Under the pieces are notes generated by a model. It saw only the letters and a program-made list of their open reading frames with translations. It was not told the DNA's origin and ran no database searches. Of a stretch of DNA of 64,000 nt, positions 11,190 to 22,599 are shown piece by piece. Within the stretch, counting starts at the first letter, position 1. Every line of letters starts with the position of its first letter. The stretch is from Vespa crabro (Eukaryota; Arthropoda; Insecta; Hymenoptera; Vespidae): assembly GCF_910589235.1 (NCBI RefSeq), contig NC_060964.1, positions 1,614,071 through 1,678,070 of the forward strand. The letters run 5' to 3'. A program made the position numbers and the translations under genes.

Positions 11190-13881
11190 TATCTCTCCCT
11201 ATGTCTCTTCCTGTTATGATTTCTTTGTTCAATTAAATTATTAAAATATCAACTCTTGAAGTATGACCAACATGAAAGCACATATTATATTCTTACCAGA
11301 AAAAATTCAACTTCGATATAAATTCTAGTTCAAAAGTTATTTTCGAACATTGTTCTTAACCGAGACTGAAGAAATGTTAAGAAAGTAATCGACGTTACAC
11401 TAGATATTATTATTTTGTTCTTCTATAATTAATTATTATATTTAGATAAAATTATATTACACAGTGTTATAAGGAACAAGGATCCGTAAAGTATAAGTAA
11501 CATACTCTCTTAGAATTTCTCATACATCGTTCAGACGGTCAAGCTATCGAGCCTCTTATAAATTCAGTGTCTTAAAAATCCTGTTACGGGAGCTATAAGA
11601 ACTTACGAACAATGTAAGTACTGTTTAATTATTTTTCCCATTTTATAGGAAATAATAATAAATAAACATTATCGCAAGTAATTCTTAATATTGCTCTTGT
11701 GTTGGAAAATCATTCATACAGCTGAAACGGATACGTAAAAGATTCTAATCATTGATCAGTACTCAAGTCAAATTAAATTTTAATTAAATAATTGGTTAAT
11801 TTAAAGTTTTTTATTCACAAAATTGTACGATTAGATTAACTACTAACTACACAAATATATTTTACATTTTATATGCCAACGTTTTTCGTTTGCGTTGTAC
11901 GATGATTTTTAATTTTGCATACATTAAAAAATTGAATATTTAAGGCGATTGAAAAATTAAAAATTCATGGGATATTTATTTTCTTGCTACAAGTGTTCGT
12001 GAAAATGAGAAATACACTAACAAAATTCATTTAGAATCGCGAATATGGAAATAAAAATTATACATCGATCATTATATATGAAATTAAATTTAATTTTGTC
12101 ATGTAAGAGATTCATATTTTAATCAGATGAGGCACCTCAACCTTATTACCACTTATGCGTAAGTCCATCACCGCTTTCATGCATTACATTTTTGTACTTG
12201 TTAATTAAACCTGAAGCAGATCCAAAAATTCTATATACGTTTACAACTTTAATCGGTAAATATAAACAACGGATTCTATGAACCACACGAAGCGAATATT
12301 ACAGTATTTGCCTGTCATCTAACTTCTTTGCATTTTCAATTATTACTATAATAATATCATTATACGCATAATATACTTGAAAAAGTCTATTTAAGAAATT
12401 TTATTATCTTCCACAGAATTGATAAGATGTTCCTCCTTGTCATATCAGGGTTCTTTACACTCCTATTTGTGTTGCATTACTTTATACGATATGGTAGAAT
12501 AGGAAATATTTCTAGTCGAATTGTTGGACCTAAAGCATACCCCATAATAGGAAATTTATATCATCTTCAAGTTGACAACGGTAAATTTCACCGGAAATAA
12601 TTTTATTGAAAAAATTTTTTCCGTTAACTTTCAATTCATCAATGCAGTTTTATTCAATATAAACATTTAATCAATATTTCAGAGCAATTACTAGAAAAAC
12701 TTTGGAAAATTAATAAGGAATTTTCTCCAATTAACAGACTGTGGTCATTATTCTTTTCATTAATAACTATAATTCATCCGGAAGATGTCGAGGTAAATAA
12801 TTTTAAGCCAATAACAGAGTTAATATTAATTTTCCTCTTTCTTTTACAATTTAAACGATATCTGTCAATCATCTTATGAAAGTCAGAATATATATATCTC
12901 GATCATAGATACTTTTGAAGAGTAAGCAACATCTAGAAAAAACTATACCTTACAAATTCTTACAACCATGGCTTTCCACTGGATTAATAACTGGAGCAGG
13001 TATCAGTATGAACAAACATAAACTTAATATATTTGATAATACTTAACGACAAATGTTCCACTAAATAGGAGAAAAGTGGCAACACCGACGAAAAATTGTA
13101 ACGCCAACCTTTCACTTTAATATCCTTAAACATTTTGTTGTCACTTTTGTCGAGGAGGCACAGTATCTCGTAAGATTACTGAAAGAAGAAGGAAACGGAG
13201 GATCTATTATCAAAGATTTACAGGAATTTTTACCTGCTCATACATTAAACGCAATATGCGGTTAGTTAAATTAAATTTCATTACTCACTGATCTTTTTAA
13301 TAAAAAAATTATTTACAAAAAATAATTTCTAGAAACGGCTATGGGAATCTCTTTAAGAGGAACAGGCGAATTTGAAGCTAAATATCGCCATGCCGTTCAT
13401 GATTTCGGCAAAATAGCGGTCTATAGGTAAGTATTAATTCTCTTATTAGAAATAAATTCACTTACCAATAAAATAGATTTGAATCTACAAAAATATGTAT
13501 TATTCATCAGAATATCAAGACCTTGGTACCATTCCGATACAATATTTGCATTAACGCAACGTGGTAGGCAACAAAAAGAATTGTTAAAAACGCTTCACGG
13601 TTTTTCGAAAAAGGTAAGTATTTCATTTAAATCAGCTAATACAATTAATCCGAATATTGCAAAATTGTATCGATTTATTAAAATATTACCCTTATTTTAG
13701 ATAATAGCAGAAAGGATACTATTTCACGAACAAACTAAGTGGAAATATTTACAAAATGTTGAGGAAATAGATGAAAATCAGATTTTTTACGAAGAAAATA
13801 ATAAAAGTAAACGAACAGTTTAATAATAATGAATCATATTCTCGGTATTAATATTAATCGAATAATTTGATGACAGATTCG
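10338..13881 (+). repeat. Near-identical tandem block, copy 2
   Basis: Second copy of 4760-8301, at an offset of 5578 bp rising to 5580 bp after the CT microsatellite. It carries the promoter region and coding exons 1-7 of P450 C. The first amino-acid change in exon 8 is at 13882 (ATA to GTA), then 13925 (GCT to GTT), and from about 13962 the sequence follows locus D instead of B. Confidence 0.95.
11520..11616 (+). promoter_or_regulatory. Putative core promoter and 5' UTR exon of P450 C
   Basis: Identical to the region before B: TTATAAAT, TCAGT initiator-like motif, donor GTAAGT after 11613. B and C should therefore have the same proximal expression signals. Confidence 0.55.
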
Positions 13882-14911
13882 GTATACAAAGGAAGACTGG
13901 CTTTGCTAGACCTACTCATTGCCGTTTCTCTAAAAGATAATCAACTCGATGAAGAAGGAATCCAAGAAGAAGTCGACAATTTTATGGCTGCGGTAGAGTA
14001 TAATATTAATTATTTTCTATTATTAACAAAAAATGAAAATAATTTATGAGATATATCTTCACAGGGTTACTCAACTACGGCAACGGCGTTGTGCTTTGCT
14101 CTGCTTCTTATTGCAAAGCACAAAGATGTTCAGGTTATCTTTTCTTTCGAAGAATTTAAAAAATTTCGATCAAAAGAGCCGCGTTATACATCTATAGTAA
14201 ATAATAAATTATCTATTGATTTATAGGAGCGTATAAGAAACGAAGTTAACACGATTATGCAACAAAATGATTGTAAACTAACTATTCAAATGCTTCAAGA
14301 ATTTTCGTATTTGGAAAGATGTCTCAAAGAATCACTACGTTTATATCCAAGCGTTCATTTTATAGCTCGATATATATCTCATGATCTGCAGCTGAGTATG
14401 TGATAAATTGATTTTTCACATAATAGAACGGTTTATCATTATCATCATATTAATATAAGCAAACATCAAATCATATTAAAATTAGTAATCATATTAATTT
14501 TTAGAGAAATATTTAATCCCAGCCGGATCAATATGTAATGTAAACATCTATAGCTTGCACAGAAATCCAAATATTTGGACAAATCCTGATATTTTCGATG
14601 CGGATAGATTTTTACCAGAAAATACAAAAGGACGTAATCCTTATTCCTTCATTCCATTCAGTGCAGGACCAAGAAACTGCATCGGTAAGTAAGCTTGCAT
14701 GTAGTAATCGAAATTAGAACAAAATAAATGTATTATTTTCCTTTTTATAGGGCAGAAATTCGCAATGCTTGAACTCAAACTTATGGTAGCTTACATATTG
14801 CACAACTTCTATTTGAATCCTGTAGATGAACTGGACGAAGTTAAAATGATTGGAGATCTTGTATTGTGCTCATCAAAACCACTTCGTCTTGAATTTATTC
14901 CTATAAAATGA
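12427..14911 (+). CDS. P450 locus C: intact CYP4-family P450 with altered I-helix
   Basis: Twelve coding exons in the same phases as B: 12427-12580, 12683-12792, 12909-12999, 13069-13260, 13333-13426, 13511-13613, 13701-13806, 13877-13992, 14065-14133, 14227-14395, 14505-14684, 14751-14911; 514 aa with no internal stop. Membrane anchor, WQHRR, ETAMG, ExxR (KESLRLYP) and heme loop PFSAGPRNCIG are all kept. The odd feature is the I-helix: GYSTT replaces GHDTT, so the acidic residue of the usual acid-alcohol pair for oxygen activation is Ser. Pseudogene D has the same GYSTT. Donors of introns 8 (GTAGAG) and 9 (GTTATC) are weaker than those of B. It could be an active enzyme with changed chemistry or a gene losing function. 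Confidence 0.88.
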
Positions 14912-16681
14912 TTCATATCAAATATTCGATGATTTCAAGATGAAAAAAATTGCAAATGCAACACAATCCAGTTTTTCATTATTTCATTAATAATCTTACA
15001 TTAATAATCTTTATATCTTTTATATCTTTAGCTTAAATAACCTAAAAACAAATTTTGTAAGTTCAAAACTTTTTTTTCATCATACTGTTATATCGACAGA
15101 TAGATTAAACTTATACGATTTCTATAAGTAGTAGGCTAATCTATAAAGTTCTATATCGGGGCATGTTAGAGAGTGCTTTTTTAATTTAAAGAGGGAATTG
15201 AATATGTCACTAAGATGAAGAGATTTCAATTAATATGGTTGTCGGTGCTGACGAATCCAAAAAGTATAAAAAATTTATTTGACCGAAAGAAATAGCAAAG
15301 AATATTTAGCTCTAATTCTATATATACATATATATTAATAAATAAAATATATTTCATATATATAATTTTTATAAATATAGTTATAGAATATAAATATACA
15401 ATTACTTCCATTCTGCTTTTCGTCCTACTATAAAATTACCAATAAATCATATTTCTAATAATCCTTTGAGGCATGATGTCTATCATTGCTATAAAAAATA
15501 TTTACATTTGAAAGATAATCACATTTACAAATAACATTTGGACATACCATTTTATAAAGACAGGCTTATAAAAATTACAGAAATTTATCCGTACAGGTCA
15601 TTTATTTTGACCTTCTAAGCCGAATAAACGTATATAAACAGATGTAAGTATTTAGATAAAGAATACGTAATATAGTAGTATGAAAACCATATATTTGCAT
15701 CTTGAAGATTAGAAATATTTCAAATTACTTACTTAACGTTCGTGCAACAGTATTGCAATTTAGGAACAATTGAAAACTATATTCTAGTGTCTTAAAGAAG
15801 TTATTAACGAAAAAATTAGAACGTGTGAATAATGTAAATGCAGTCCAATCATTTTTTCCAATTTATAGTTACACTTTGTCACAAGTAATAATTGACATAA
15901 CTGCTGTATTCGTTAACCATTCGTACATCTGAAAAAGATACTGAGAAGATACAATTCACGCATTGTAAAATCTATATTCATCATTGTCAAATACGCAACT
16001 TAAATTAAATTTAATTATGTAGTAAATTAGTATAAAATTTTGTCTTCCTAAAATTTTACGATCATATTAAAACTCTAATTATATAAATATATTCTACATT
16101 AATTACGATAAAATTTTTCGCATTAATGGATTTATAATTGATAATATTTTAATATGTTTTTTCTAACTATAAACATTGATAGATTTAACTTTCAAAAGCC
16201 ATTACAAAATTTTGAAATTCATTTAAAATAAATCAATCTTCAACAATATCTACACTCTCAAGCCTCAATCGTTCATGCAATAATTAAATAAAAAATATAA
16301 TTTCGAAAAAAAATATTATACATCGATTATAGGATATTAAATTAAGATTATAATGTCGTGTGGGAGGTCCTATGTCTTAAGCGTAAAGTCGCACAAAATT
16401 CGTTTCTGCTTGTATTCATTTCATATTTGAATTTGTCAAATATGCTATTACCAAGTATGGTAAATACTCTTTGACATAAATAAAATGACGAATTGCAAAT
16501 ATCAAACGAAGCAAATATTAAATTATCTCTTTGTCACCAAACCACTTTCTACATCTAATAATCAATATAATTATATTTATATTATGCATTCGTATAGAAA
16601 TACTATCGTATCTTTGAAAATTTCTTTTCAATAAATAGATTCGATAAATATTCAATAAATTTTGCTTCTTTTACAGATATT
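14912..16681. other. Intergenic C to D; decayed promoter region of locus D
   Basis: The first 400 bp aligns loosely with the 3' flank of locus E (about 30063-30350). 15780-15840 is a decayed form of the first-exon region of the array with a GTAAAT donor. The end carries the TTTTACAG acceptor that precedes the D start codon. No independent gene seen. Confidence 0.6.
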
Positions 16682-16772
16682 ATGTTCTTCACAATCTTAT
16701 TGGGTTTCTCTAAACTTTTACTTGTATTGGACTGCTTTGTAAGATATGGAAGAGTGGGAAGAATATTGTGTC

Positions 16773-17484
16773 CGAGGTATTCCACTGATTCTGTTGCAAA
16801 TGTACATTTTTTAAATTTTAGTCTGAAACCTTCGTTTACTATTGCCTTCATTACTCTTTCTATGTGTTCTATGTGTTCTTCAAATGATACTGAAAAAATT
16901 AATATGTCGTCTATGTAATTCTCTGAAAAATCTTTCAGTTTGTGCTTTCTTAGAATATTCGATAATATTCTCTGGAAAATGGCTGGTGATGTTTTTAGTC
17001 CGAACGGTAGACATGTCCATTGGAAATGTCCCTCTTGTGTAACGAATCCAGTTTTTTGTCTATCTTCAATACGTAATGGAATTGACCAAAAAGCGGAATT
17101 TATATCTAATGTGGTGAAGTATTTACAGTTTCTTGCTTTTAATATTAAATCTTCTATTAATGGAAATGGTTGAGCTTGTGGTATAACTATCTTGTTTAAT
17201 TCACGAAAATCTATATACAATCGTGATCGTTTGTTCTCATCTTTCTTGAATGCCAGAGTTACTGATGCTGCAAACGGACTATAAGATTCTTCGATCAATT
17301 TATTTTCTAATAGTTTTGCTACTTGATTTTCTATCTCTTTTTTATCTTCTATAGTGCACCTATATAGTCTCTTACTGCAGTATTTATCAACCAGTAAGTC
17401 TATATGCGCTTCGTAGTCCGAAACGGTGCCTACATCATATTTGTTTTTTGCAAATACAAAATTATATTTTTCTATATAGTTTTT
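16773..17484 (-). pseudogene. Ty3/gypsy-like reverse transcriptase fragment
   Basis: The minus-strand frame shows the Ty3/gypsy RT order: SPFAASV, LYIDFRELN, PFPLIEDL, FTTLDINSAFW, LPFGLKTSPAIFQ, catalytic YIDDILIFS and EYLGH. The part near 17300-17484 before RT is open and adjoins the protease through a broken A-rich run. The C-terminal end is cut by the junction at about 16772. The longer open frame continuing to 16603 is only antisense P450 sequence. Confidence 0.88.
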
Positions 17485-17955
17485 TTATCTTTTTTTTTTT
17501 GTTTTATCCAAATGATTCAGATCTGATCTAAATTCGTCCTCATTCACATGTTTGTTAAAATTTATTTTAACTTCTTTTATTTCTTTCTTTGTATTCAATG
17601 TACTTATATTTTCTTTTGTCTGTGTTTCTCTCTTTCGAGATATTTGTAGATTTTCATCTTGGGTTAGTTTGAATTTCTTTATCATATCCAACCCAATAAT
17701 AAAATCTTCAAAGTCATTTCTTTCTACAATAAATACGTCAACGTATTCTTCTTTATCGAGAATTTTTATTTTAATGGTTACTAAACTTTTTGGTTGTGTC
17801 ACACTATTGACCGTTTTTAAAAATATTTTATTTTTATCTTTTATCTCTTTTTCTTTTTTTTTTTTTATTTTAACTAGTCTCGAATTTATTAGAGAGACTT
17901 GGGAACCTGGGTCATATGTTCCGTTTACTTCTAATACTATCTTTACTTTGATCAA
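17485..17955 (-). pseudogene. Retroviral-type aspartic protease region of the gypsy-like element
   Basis: A 156-codon frame with DPGSQVSLI, a variant of the D[ST]G active-site segment (Pro in place of Thr/Ser), followed by FIIGLDMIKKF, which matches the conserved IIGxD segment of these proteases. The D-P-G change suggests lost or weak activity. Confidence 0.7.
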
Positions 17956-18156
17956 TGGTTTGGTTATTCGTTTTTTTTTCCTTGCATAGGTCTACATCTG
18001 TCATCGAGTTGCTTTTGTTTATTCCGGTTTCTTTTCTAAACCAACAGGCGTCCTCTGAGTGATATCTAATACCTTTGTTTAGTTTTTCACAGTTCTTACA
18101 TGGTCTTTTCTCTTCAAATTTCTTGTTGTTATCTTGTCTTTCCTCTTTCTTTTTTT

Positions 18157-18954
18157 TTAAATTGTTCTTACCAGATTTTCACAATTCTTTATCTCCCATA
18201 ATAGTCCTGTCGAATTTTGACACTTTTCTCTGTCTATTTTACTTCTTATAAATTCTGGCAGTCCTGCTGCTATAAGCATTATTAGAGTCTTCGTACCTAT
18301 ATTGTTGTCCATATCGAGTAGTAGTTTTTCCTTCTTCATAGCGTACTCCATCAGTGAACCTTCCTTATATCTGTAGAATGTAGCGTATATACCTGTATTC
18401 CATCCCTTGTCTGCAAATGATTTCAAGAACTTTTGTTTCCATTCGTTCCAACTAGCCTCCATTGTTAACGCTGTTAATGTTGCTGAGTGCCAATCCAAAC
18501 ATGCTCTGTCAAGGAATAATCTTAGGGTTTCGATGTTTGTGTTATCTCTATTAATTTTGAATCTTTGACACTCTCTTTCAAATGTCTCCAACCATTGTTC
18601 TGCATTGGAATGTTTGCACACAAATTTTTCGATCATAAATTGTCCCGATATACGCTTTAAATCTATTTGGCATTCTTTTTCCTGTGCGGGTTCTACTATG
18701 TCTGTTTCTACTACTTCGTCTAGGTATAGATCATTAAATATTAAATTGCCATTCTCATCGAAATACGTACTTTCCATATCCTGTGTCCATTTAATCCATA
18801 TTTTTTTCTCCTGGCCTCTTTGATTGAGGCTTTTTTTCATTCTCTTATAGCTTTCCGTTTTTATTAGTTCGCTGTGATTACTTACAAATTTCTCGTTTTC
18901 CGGCAATATATATTTTTCTTTATCCTCAGTTGTGATAGAGGTTATAGCAATCAC
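18157..18954 (-). pseudogene. Gag-like ORF of the gypsy-like element
   Basis: A 265-codon frame with the retrotransposon gag pattern (AEQWLETFERECQ, LFLDRACLDWHS, W-N-E-W-K-Q-K-F). A Cys/His knuckle (CKNC, then H and C) lies just downstream in another frame at about 18040-18110, so a frameshift in the A-rich run near 18150 separates the two. Some residues upstream may be missing. Confidence 0.75.
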
Positions 18955-21358
18955 GTTTGTTTATCTGTCGCTTGGTGATGCCACACATTTAAATGCAAAC
19001 TATAGTTTTCTTTCCATTATAAACAAAGATTGTCGTTTTATAATATCTTAATTTTTTATTTTAACTCGTTTTAATTAGGGTGAAGTGACAAACGAAAATA
19101 TGTTTCTCTGTGAACAAAGAAACTACAATTCACGTTTATTGTTCACTCTGTTAAATATTATATTTCACTCTCGTAATAGTTCTCTCGTCTACGTTCTATT
19201 TCTTACTGCCAGTTTCTCTCCCCAAATCTTAACGGCTCGATTTGTAGGTAACAAAAGAATTTGTAGATAACAAAACAAAGGAAGGGCGGGCCATGAGACG
19301 CGTGACAAATCTACCTGGAAAAAGTATACTTTCTTTACATATATATTTCGATCGCAGATACTTTTGAAGCATACGCAACATCTGGAAAGAATTATAATTT
19401 ACAAATTCTTACAATATTGTCTTTCCACTGGATTAATAAATAGTACAGGTATTAACTTTAACAAATATAAATTTAATATATTTGATAATATTTAACGTGA
19501 AGTGTTTTACTTAACAAGTAGAAAGTGGAAGCAGAGACGAAAAATTATGACACCAACCTTCCACTTTAATATTATTAAACATTTTGTAGCCACTTTTAAC
19601 GAGGAGGCACAGTATCTTCTAACATAATTGAAAAAGAAATGAAATGGAATTCCGATTATAAAAGATTTAGAAGAACTTGCCTCCGAACATACTTTAAACG
19701 CGATATACAGTTAGTTATATAAAATCTCTTTACACATTGAGATTTATCGAAGAAAAATAGTTTACTCAAACTCATTGGTAAAAACGGCTATGGGCACCTC
19801 TTAAAAAGAGATGGGCGAACTAGGATCTAAATATCGCCACGCCGTTTATGATTTTGACAGAATGGTAATTAATAGATAAGTATTTGTACTTTTATTAGAA
19901 ATAAATTCAATTGCCAATTAAGTAGAATTAAATCTACAAAAATATACATCGTTTATTAGACTAGTAAGACCTATTGGTACCATACCCATACTATAATACC
20001 ATTATCGTAATGTGGTATGCAACAAAAGGAATTGTTGAAAACACTATCACTATTTTTCGAAAAAAGAATTTTTTCCTTTAAATGAGAATATAAAATCAGT
20101 CCGAATATTGCGAAATTATATCGATTTATTAAAAGTTACTCTTATTTTAGATAATAGCAGAAAGGATACTATTTCACGAACAAACTAAAGGGAAATATTT
20201 ACAAAATGTTCAAGAAATGGATGAGAATCAGATTTTTTCCGAAGAAAGCGATCAAAATAATAAGAGTAATCGAATTTAATAATAAAGAATCATATTTTCG
20301 GTATAAACATTAATCATATAATTCCATGACAGATCCGATATTCAAGAAAAGACTGGCTTTGTTAGACCTACTCATAGCCGCTTCTCTGAATGATAATCAA
20401 CTCGATGAAGAAGGAATTCGAGAAGAAGTCGACAATTTTATGGCTGCGGTAGGTTATAATATTAATTCTTTTCTATTATTAACAAAAAATGAAAATAATT
20501 TATGAGATATATCTTCACAGGGTTACTCCACTACGGCAACGGCGTTGTGCTTTGCTCTGTATCTTATTGCAAAGCACAAAGATGTTCAGGTTATATTTTC
20601 TTTCGAAGTATTTAACAAATTTCGATCAAATGAGCCGTGTTATACATCTATAGTAAATAATAAATTATCTATTGATTTATACGAAGTTAATACGATTATG
20701 TAACAAAATGATTGTAAACTAACTATTCAAATGCTTCAAGAATTTTCGTATTTGGAAAGATGTCTCAAAGAATCACTACGTTTATATCCAAGCGTTCATT
20801 TTATAGCTCGATATATATCTCATGGTCTGCAGCTGAGTATGTGATAAATGGATTTTTCACATAATAGAACGGTTTATCATTATCATCATATTAATATAAG
20901 CAAACATCAAATCATATTAAAATTAGTAATAATATTAATTTTTAGAGAAATATTTAATCCCAGCCGGATCAATATGTAACGTAAACATCTATAGCTTGCA
21001 CAGAAATCCAAATATTTGGAAAAATCCTGATATTTTCGATGCGAATAGATTATTACCAGCAAGTAAAAAAGGACGTAATCCTTATTCCTTCATTCCATTC
21101 AGTGCAGGAGCAAGAAACTGCATCGATAAAGCGTTTGATCAAGAAATCGAAATTAGATGAATATAAATGTATTATTTTTCTTTTTGTAGGTTAGAAATTC
21201 GCAATGCTTGAACTCAAACTCTTGGTGCAACTCAAAAATATTGCACAAATTCTATTTGAAACCTATATCCACAAGAACTGAACGAAATTAAAATGATAGG
21301 AGGCATTACTTTGCGCTCGTCGAAATAACTTCGCGTTAAATTTATATCCATAAAATAA

Positions 21359-22599
21359 CAGTACGTCATCTTTACTAATGAGATAGTGTACGTCGTTTCG
21401 ATAAAAGGTTAAAATGTGTGAACTATAGATATAAACAACAAAGATATTATAATATAATATTAGCATAATCACATTTTCTTCTCATATTATTTATATTCTG
21501 TCTATATAAGCTTACTCTTTCCGAAAAGCTGAAATATTCGACGAATAAAATTTTATTATTCAAAAATTATTTAGGCTGCAACTATCCAGTGACAAACCTG
21601 TTTTAAAAACGCATTTATATCTGCGTCAATGGTTCATTAGTATTAATGAAATGTCACATTACGATCGATCAATGAATTTATTCTTTTATTCTATTTATTC
21701 TTTTCCATTTTATAGTTATTCATTGTATTGTCGCTTACGTCCTTCCCTCAGTTGTTCGCAGTACCTTCTACAAAGGGTTATTTATCACTATAAGAATTAT
21801 CTTCCCTTAGTAACTCATTACTTACTTGCTAAAAAACGTATACATAAAAAGCACGTGGCCGCATATGTCCGACCTTAGGCACTTTTAGTCGAATTTCTAG
21901 TTTTCGATAAAATGTCTTGTCTTGCAATAAATAAATAGTGAAAGTAGACTTTCAGACTTGACGAGTCAAGGATGACTGCCGCTAACCTTGGAATATTCAT
22001 TGACACTCTCTAGTTAACACGATAACTAGAACGAAAAGACACAAATGGAATGTTGAAACATTCCAATGAACTGCTCTGATTCACCACAGTCCTATGGGCA
22101 TCTACTCCTTTCCTTTACATACTCAGATCATACTTCAACTCCACTCTTTTTATTCAATATTTTCGCTTTACTATAGCCTTCGCGGATAATTCAAAAAACG
22201 CAAAATGTTAATAAAGTTACATCTTTCAGACTAAAGATGTCTAGTCTTTCGAATCTTATTAAACATTGTTAACACTTCATTAAAAATAGCCAGCACAGCT
22301 AAATACACATTATTACACAAAATATATTAACATTTATGTATTACTTATTTCCACAGATACACTGCGATAGCTTTAATTATAGCGCAATATTTATTATCGT
22401 GTATCTACCTCGCGAGTTCCACGGGATCCTTTAAAAGAACGCGCGTTCTCCCATTAATTTGTGGGAACGTGGCGAGCGATATTTTGTTAACGGTACCCTA
22501 GGCTAATGCTGCCGCCCATATTCATGCGACCAGTGGGTCTCCAGCTCTGACGACAATGATGGAAGGGGGAAATTCTTCGTGCAAATGGATTAACATCGC
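21359..22599. other. 3' flank of locus D with a cluster of short inverted repeats
   Basis: The first 120 bp resembles the array 3' flank (GTACGTCGTTTCGATAAAA). Between about 21957 and 22247 there are several short perfect inverted repeats. From about 22390 the base composition rises toward GC, and 22600-22670 resembles 25230-25300, as expected for the LTR ends of the neighbouring element. No gene seen. Confidence 0.55.

Larger units (their letters stand above)
16773..19335 (-). mobile_element. Truncated Ty3/gypsy-like LTR retrotransposon
   Basis: Reading on the minus strand from about 19335: a possible LTR or leader, gag-like ORF, zinc-knuckle region, aspartic protease, reverse transcriptase. 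RT ends abruptly at the YLGH motif where P450 exon 1 begins, so RNase H, integrase and the second LTR are absent. Breaks between ORFs fall in A-rich runs. P450 exon 1 remainder and exon 2 are lost at the same site, so this is an insertion plus deletion or a rearranged fragment, not a clean insertion with a target-site duplication. Boundaries are approximate. Confidence 0.85.
16682..21358 (+). pseudogene. P450 locus D: CYP4-like pseudogene split by a retroelement
   Basis: Exon 1 starts at 16682 and is recognisable for about 90 bp (CFVRYGRVGR), then runs into an antisense Ty3/gypsy-like sequence at about 16772. The rest of exon 1 and all of exon 2 are missing. The P450 resumes with exon 3 near 19358. 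Lesions: two bases lost at the start of exon 4 (near 19520); in-frame TAA in exon 5; 5' part of exon 10 deleted plus TAA at 20701-20703; last exon opens with TAG (21192-21194) where intact copies have CAG; heme-loop exon reads GARNC instead of GPRNC. Exons 8 (20333-20448) and 9 (20521-20589) are still open and closely resemble those of C, including GYSTT. Clearly dead, but a plausible donor for the 3' half of C. Confidence 0.92.

Noticed and set aside
10996..11232. 78-codon Arg-Glu repeat ORF
   Set aside because: It is the translation of the (CT)n microsatellite on the minus strand; the same tract upstream of B lacks the frame because of one CT unit.
16603..16772. C-terminal extension of the RT reading frame
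   Set aside because: Antisense to P450 exon 1 and its upstream region; accidental opening past the junction.
18961..18990. TGGCATCACCAAGCG on the minus strand as a tRNA primer-binding site
   Set aside because: Position relative to gag is suitable, but no LTR end could be defined and no tRNA 3' end could be matched with confidence.
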